Assembly (NCBI GenBank): GCA_034440155.1 | Contig: JAWXBN010000007.1 | Location: 1-32,184, forward strand | DNA length: 32,184 nt | Direction of reading: 5' to 3' | Source: Verrucomicrobiota bacterium | GTDB taxonomy: Bacteria > Verrucomicrobiota > Verrucomicrobiia > JAWXBN01 | In this document: positions 30,501 to 32,184 of the stretch, one piece after another | Numbering within the stretch: the stretch's first letter is position 1 | Layout: each line of letters begins with the position of its first letter | Notes under the pieces: generated by a model | Told to the model about the DNA's origin: nothing | Database searches by the model: none | Seen by the model: only the letters and a program-made list of their open reading frames with translations | Made by a program: the position numbers and the translations under genes

Positions 30501-31556
30501 ATGGCCATTAATAATCGTAAGCGTTCTTTGGTTTTATCAGGTGGTGGAGGACGCGGAGCTTATCACGTGGGTGTTCTGCGTTTTTTAGAAGAGCATGAAT
30601 GGATACCCGGTGTGGTGACCGGCACCTCCATTGGGGCAGTAAATGGTGCGGCGATGGCTTCGGGGCATAACTCGCGCTCTTTGTGGGCCTTGTGGCAGGG
30701 GCTACATACCAAAGATGTGCAGAAAGTTAACTTAAACCCACTCCACGGCAATTATTTACTGGATACAGCCCCCTTGCGGGCGACGCTTGAGCGTGAGGGT
30801 TGGGTGGATTTTGAGCGGATTAATTCACCGGAAGCGGCCATTCATTTGCGTGTGACAGGCACGGAGATGAATACCGGAAAATTGCGTGTTTTTGGTAACA
30901 GCGATGACCTGCACCCGAGTCAAATGATCCGTGAAACACTGACCCTCGACCACATTATCGCCAGTTGCTCTATTCCTATAGTCTATCCGGCTACCCTGCT
31001 GAATGAAAGTTTGTATTGGGATGGGGCGACAGTCGCTAATACCCCACTGGGGCCGGCCATTGATGCCGGGGCCGAAGAGTTCGTGGTGGTGATCATGACC
31101 CCGTGGGATGATGATGAAGCGGCTGCAGCGAGCCGCATACAGCGACCAACCGCCGTTCTCACGCCTCATAACTTGCTTACCGCCGCCAGCACTATGATGG
31201 AGTGGGCTTTGCTTGCTTCCTTCCAAGCCGACCTCAAAATGTTCCGACGCGTGAAGGAATTAGTCAGCTTGCAGTTAGAAAATGCCCGCTTACGCGCCGC
31301 CAACGCCGTCCTGCAAAAGCAGTTGAGCGGAGAGCACGTGGCGATGACCGATAAAGATAACGATGGGATTCCCGATAATTTGAAAAATCACAAATACCAT
31401 AAATTGTCCCACCCTATCGTCGTCGCACCACTCAAACCTATTTCGGTGGAGCAAATTTTGTCTTATACCTTAGAAGGCCACCAAGAGTTGTATGAATTAG
31501 GCTACAACGATGCCAAACGAGCCTGGCAAGCGGCTGGTCGCATTGTGAATGAATAG
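30501..31556 (+). CDS. Patatin-like phospholipase with a calcium-loop motif
   Basis: The 351-residue protein has the patatin catalytic set: oxyanion loop GGGGRG (14-19), nucleophile S43 in GTSIG, and catalytic D174 in the DGATVANTPL stretch. It should hydrolyse lipid acyl esters. No signal peptide is visible, so it is probably cytoplasmic or delivered by another route. A coiled-coil stretch (about 247-276) follows the catalytic domain. The sequence DKDNDGIPD (284-292) then matches a thrombospondin type 3 / calcium-binding loop. The C-terminal 50 residues are helical. The gene lies 74 bp after the SYLF gene, separated from the RAYT region by the direct repeats. Confidence 0.88.
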   Translation: MAINNRKRSLVLSGGGGRGAYHVGVLRFLEEHEWIPGVVTGTSIGAVNGAAMASGHNSRSLWALWQGLHTKDVQKVNLNPLHGNYLLDTAPLRATLEREGWVDFERINSPEAAIHLRVTGTEMNTGKLRVFGNSDDLHPSQMIRETLTLDHIIASCSIPIVYPATLLNESLYWDGATVANTPLGPAIDAGAEEFVVVIMTPWDDDEAAAASRIQRPTAVLTPHNLLTAASTMMEWALLASFQADLKMFRRVKELVSLQLENARLRAANAVLQKQLSGEHVAMTDKDNDGIPDNLKNHKYHKLSHPIVVAPLKPISVEQILSYTLEGHQELYELGYNDAKRAWQAAGRIVNE

Positions 31557-31564
31557 AAATAGTC

Positions 31565-31640
31565 AATAGGGGTCAGGCTGAGTTTTGAGATATTGACAGT
31601 CAAAAAATAGGGGTCAGGCTGAGTTTTGAGATATTGACAG
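31565..31640. repeat. Two 35-bp direct repeats upstream of the RAYT gene
   Basis: Bases 31565-31599 and 31606-31640 are identical 35-bp copies (41-bp period), beginning AATAGGGGTCAGGCTGAG and ending GAGATATTGACAG. TTGAC-A-GTCAA forms a short palindrome at the junction between copies. Such GGGGTCAGGC-type repeats are typical neighbours of Y1/RAYT transposase genes. They are probably the element's recognition sequence (inference). Confidence 0.8.
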
Positions 31641-31668
31641 GGAGCGGTCGGAATGATAAGGATGGATG

Positions 31669-32184
31669 ATGCCAAGAGGATTACGAATAGAACGTGCGGG
31701 AGCCTTATACCATGTGATGAATCGTGGGAACCACTATAAAAAGATCGTGAGGGACGGGAAGGACGTGGCGATGTTTTTAAAGACGGTGGGGGAGGTGTGT
31801 GAATTTGCCGGATGGAGCATCCACGCGTATGCGGTCATGGGAAATCACTACCACCTGCTGGTGGAAACACATCAGGCGACATTGATAAAGGGGATGCAGT
31901 GGCTTAATGGGACATATACGCAGAGGTATAATGCGCGGTATAAGCTCCGAGGCCATCTATTTCAGGGACGCTACAAGTCCATCATCGTGGATAATATTCC
32001 CCACTACCTGCAAATGGCCATCGATTATATACATATGAACCCGGTGAAAGCGGGAATAGTGGGCAAATTTAAGGAGTTTCTGGCCTGGCCGGGGGGGAGT
32101 GCCGGGCTATTGACCGGGGATCGAAAGGAGTGCCCCGAGTGGCTGAGGTGGGAGAGGGTGTATGGACTCTATGGGATGGATGAA
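31669..32184 (+). mobile_element. RAYT / Y1_Tnp (REP-associated tyrosine) transposase, 3' end cut by window edge
   Basis: The ATG at 31669 opens a frame of 172 codons with no stop to the right edge. The N-terminus RIERAGALYHVMNRGN and the metal-binding HxH in GNHYHLLVET mark the Y1 transposase fold. QGRYKSIIVDN and the helix with the presumed catalytic Tyr (IDYIHMNPVKAG) complete it. These enzymes cut and move short palindromic repeats (REP) and are usually single-copy and domesticated rather than part of an insertion sequence. The two 35-bp direct repeats just upstream fit that pattern. The gene may be broken or intact beyond the window. Confidence 0.88.

Overview
The window looks like chromosomal DNA from a Gram-negative bacterium of the PVC group, most likely Verrucomicrobiota. 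This assignment is moderate to low confidence. It rests on the gene mix: a GSII-type glutamine synthetase, a VF530/DUF2132 protein, an isolated GFTLIELL prepilin-like protein, a long U32/DUF3656 protein and a tight scpA-scpB-chorismate mutase cluster. It also rests on mid-range GC with AT-rich spacers. No rRNA, tRNA, CRISPR array or prophage was seen. Most of the window is housekeeping DNA; the accessory signal is a RAYT transposase with its repeats at the right edge.

Layout. 1-1771 (minus): an acetate-type sodium:solute symporter, cut by the left edge, behind its DUF485 partner. 2029-3573 (minus): a VF530 protein, a 495-bp gap and a WalJ/YycJ-like metallo-beta-lactamase. 3846-10592 (plus): a complete F-type ATP synthase operon, atpB-E-F-H-A-G-D-C, with a good sigma70-like promoter and a leader hairpin. 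10608-13542 (minus): a small membrane protein and a U32 peptidase-family protein (RlhA-like). 13747-16769 (plus): a four-gene zinc/manganese-type ABC importer operon that includes an unknown membrane-anchored protein. It ends at a strong, probably bidirectional, terminator.

16952-19865 is a nitrogen locus. GSII (glnII) and PII (glnB) lie on the minus strand, each behind a near-consensus sigma54 promoter. Between them on the plus strand is an overlapping pair encoding a minimal protein kinase and a PP2C phosphatase. The PII has Ser49, the residue phosphorylated in cyanobacterial PII and dephosphorylated there by a PP2C enzyme. The inference is a phosphorylation switch for nitrogen control.

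20183-25951 (mostly plus): a membrane desaturase fused to a Rieske domain behind an FNR/CRP-type site, an isolated prepilin-like gene (minus), a 706-residue MFS transporter with an extra C-terminal membrane region, and an Ada-like AraC-MGMT protein. 26009-29479 (minus): scpA, scpB, a chorismate mutase-ACT protein whose prephenate dehydratase domain has lost its second subdomain, and a coiled-coil membrane protein. 29767-32184 (plus): a secreted SYLF protein, a patatin-like phospholipase with a calcium-loop motif, two 35-bp direct repeats and a RAYT transposase cut by the right edge.

The 9-bp near-palindrome GCAAWTTGC recurs through genes, promoters and spacers at roughly 60 times chance expectation. 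This suggests a genome-wide DNA-level signal. All counts, positions and motif matches were made by eye.
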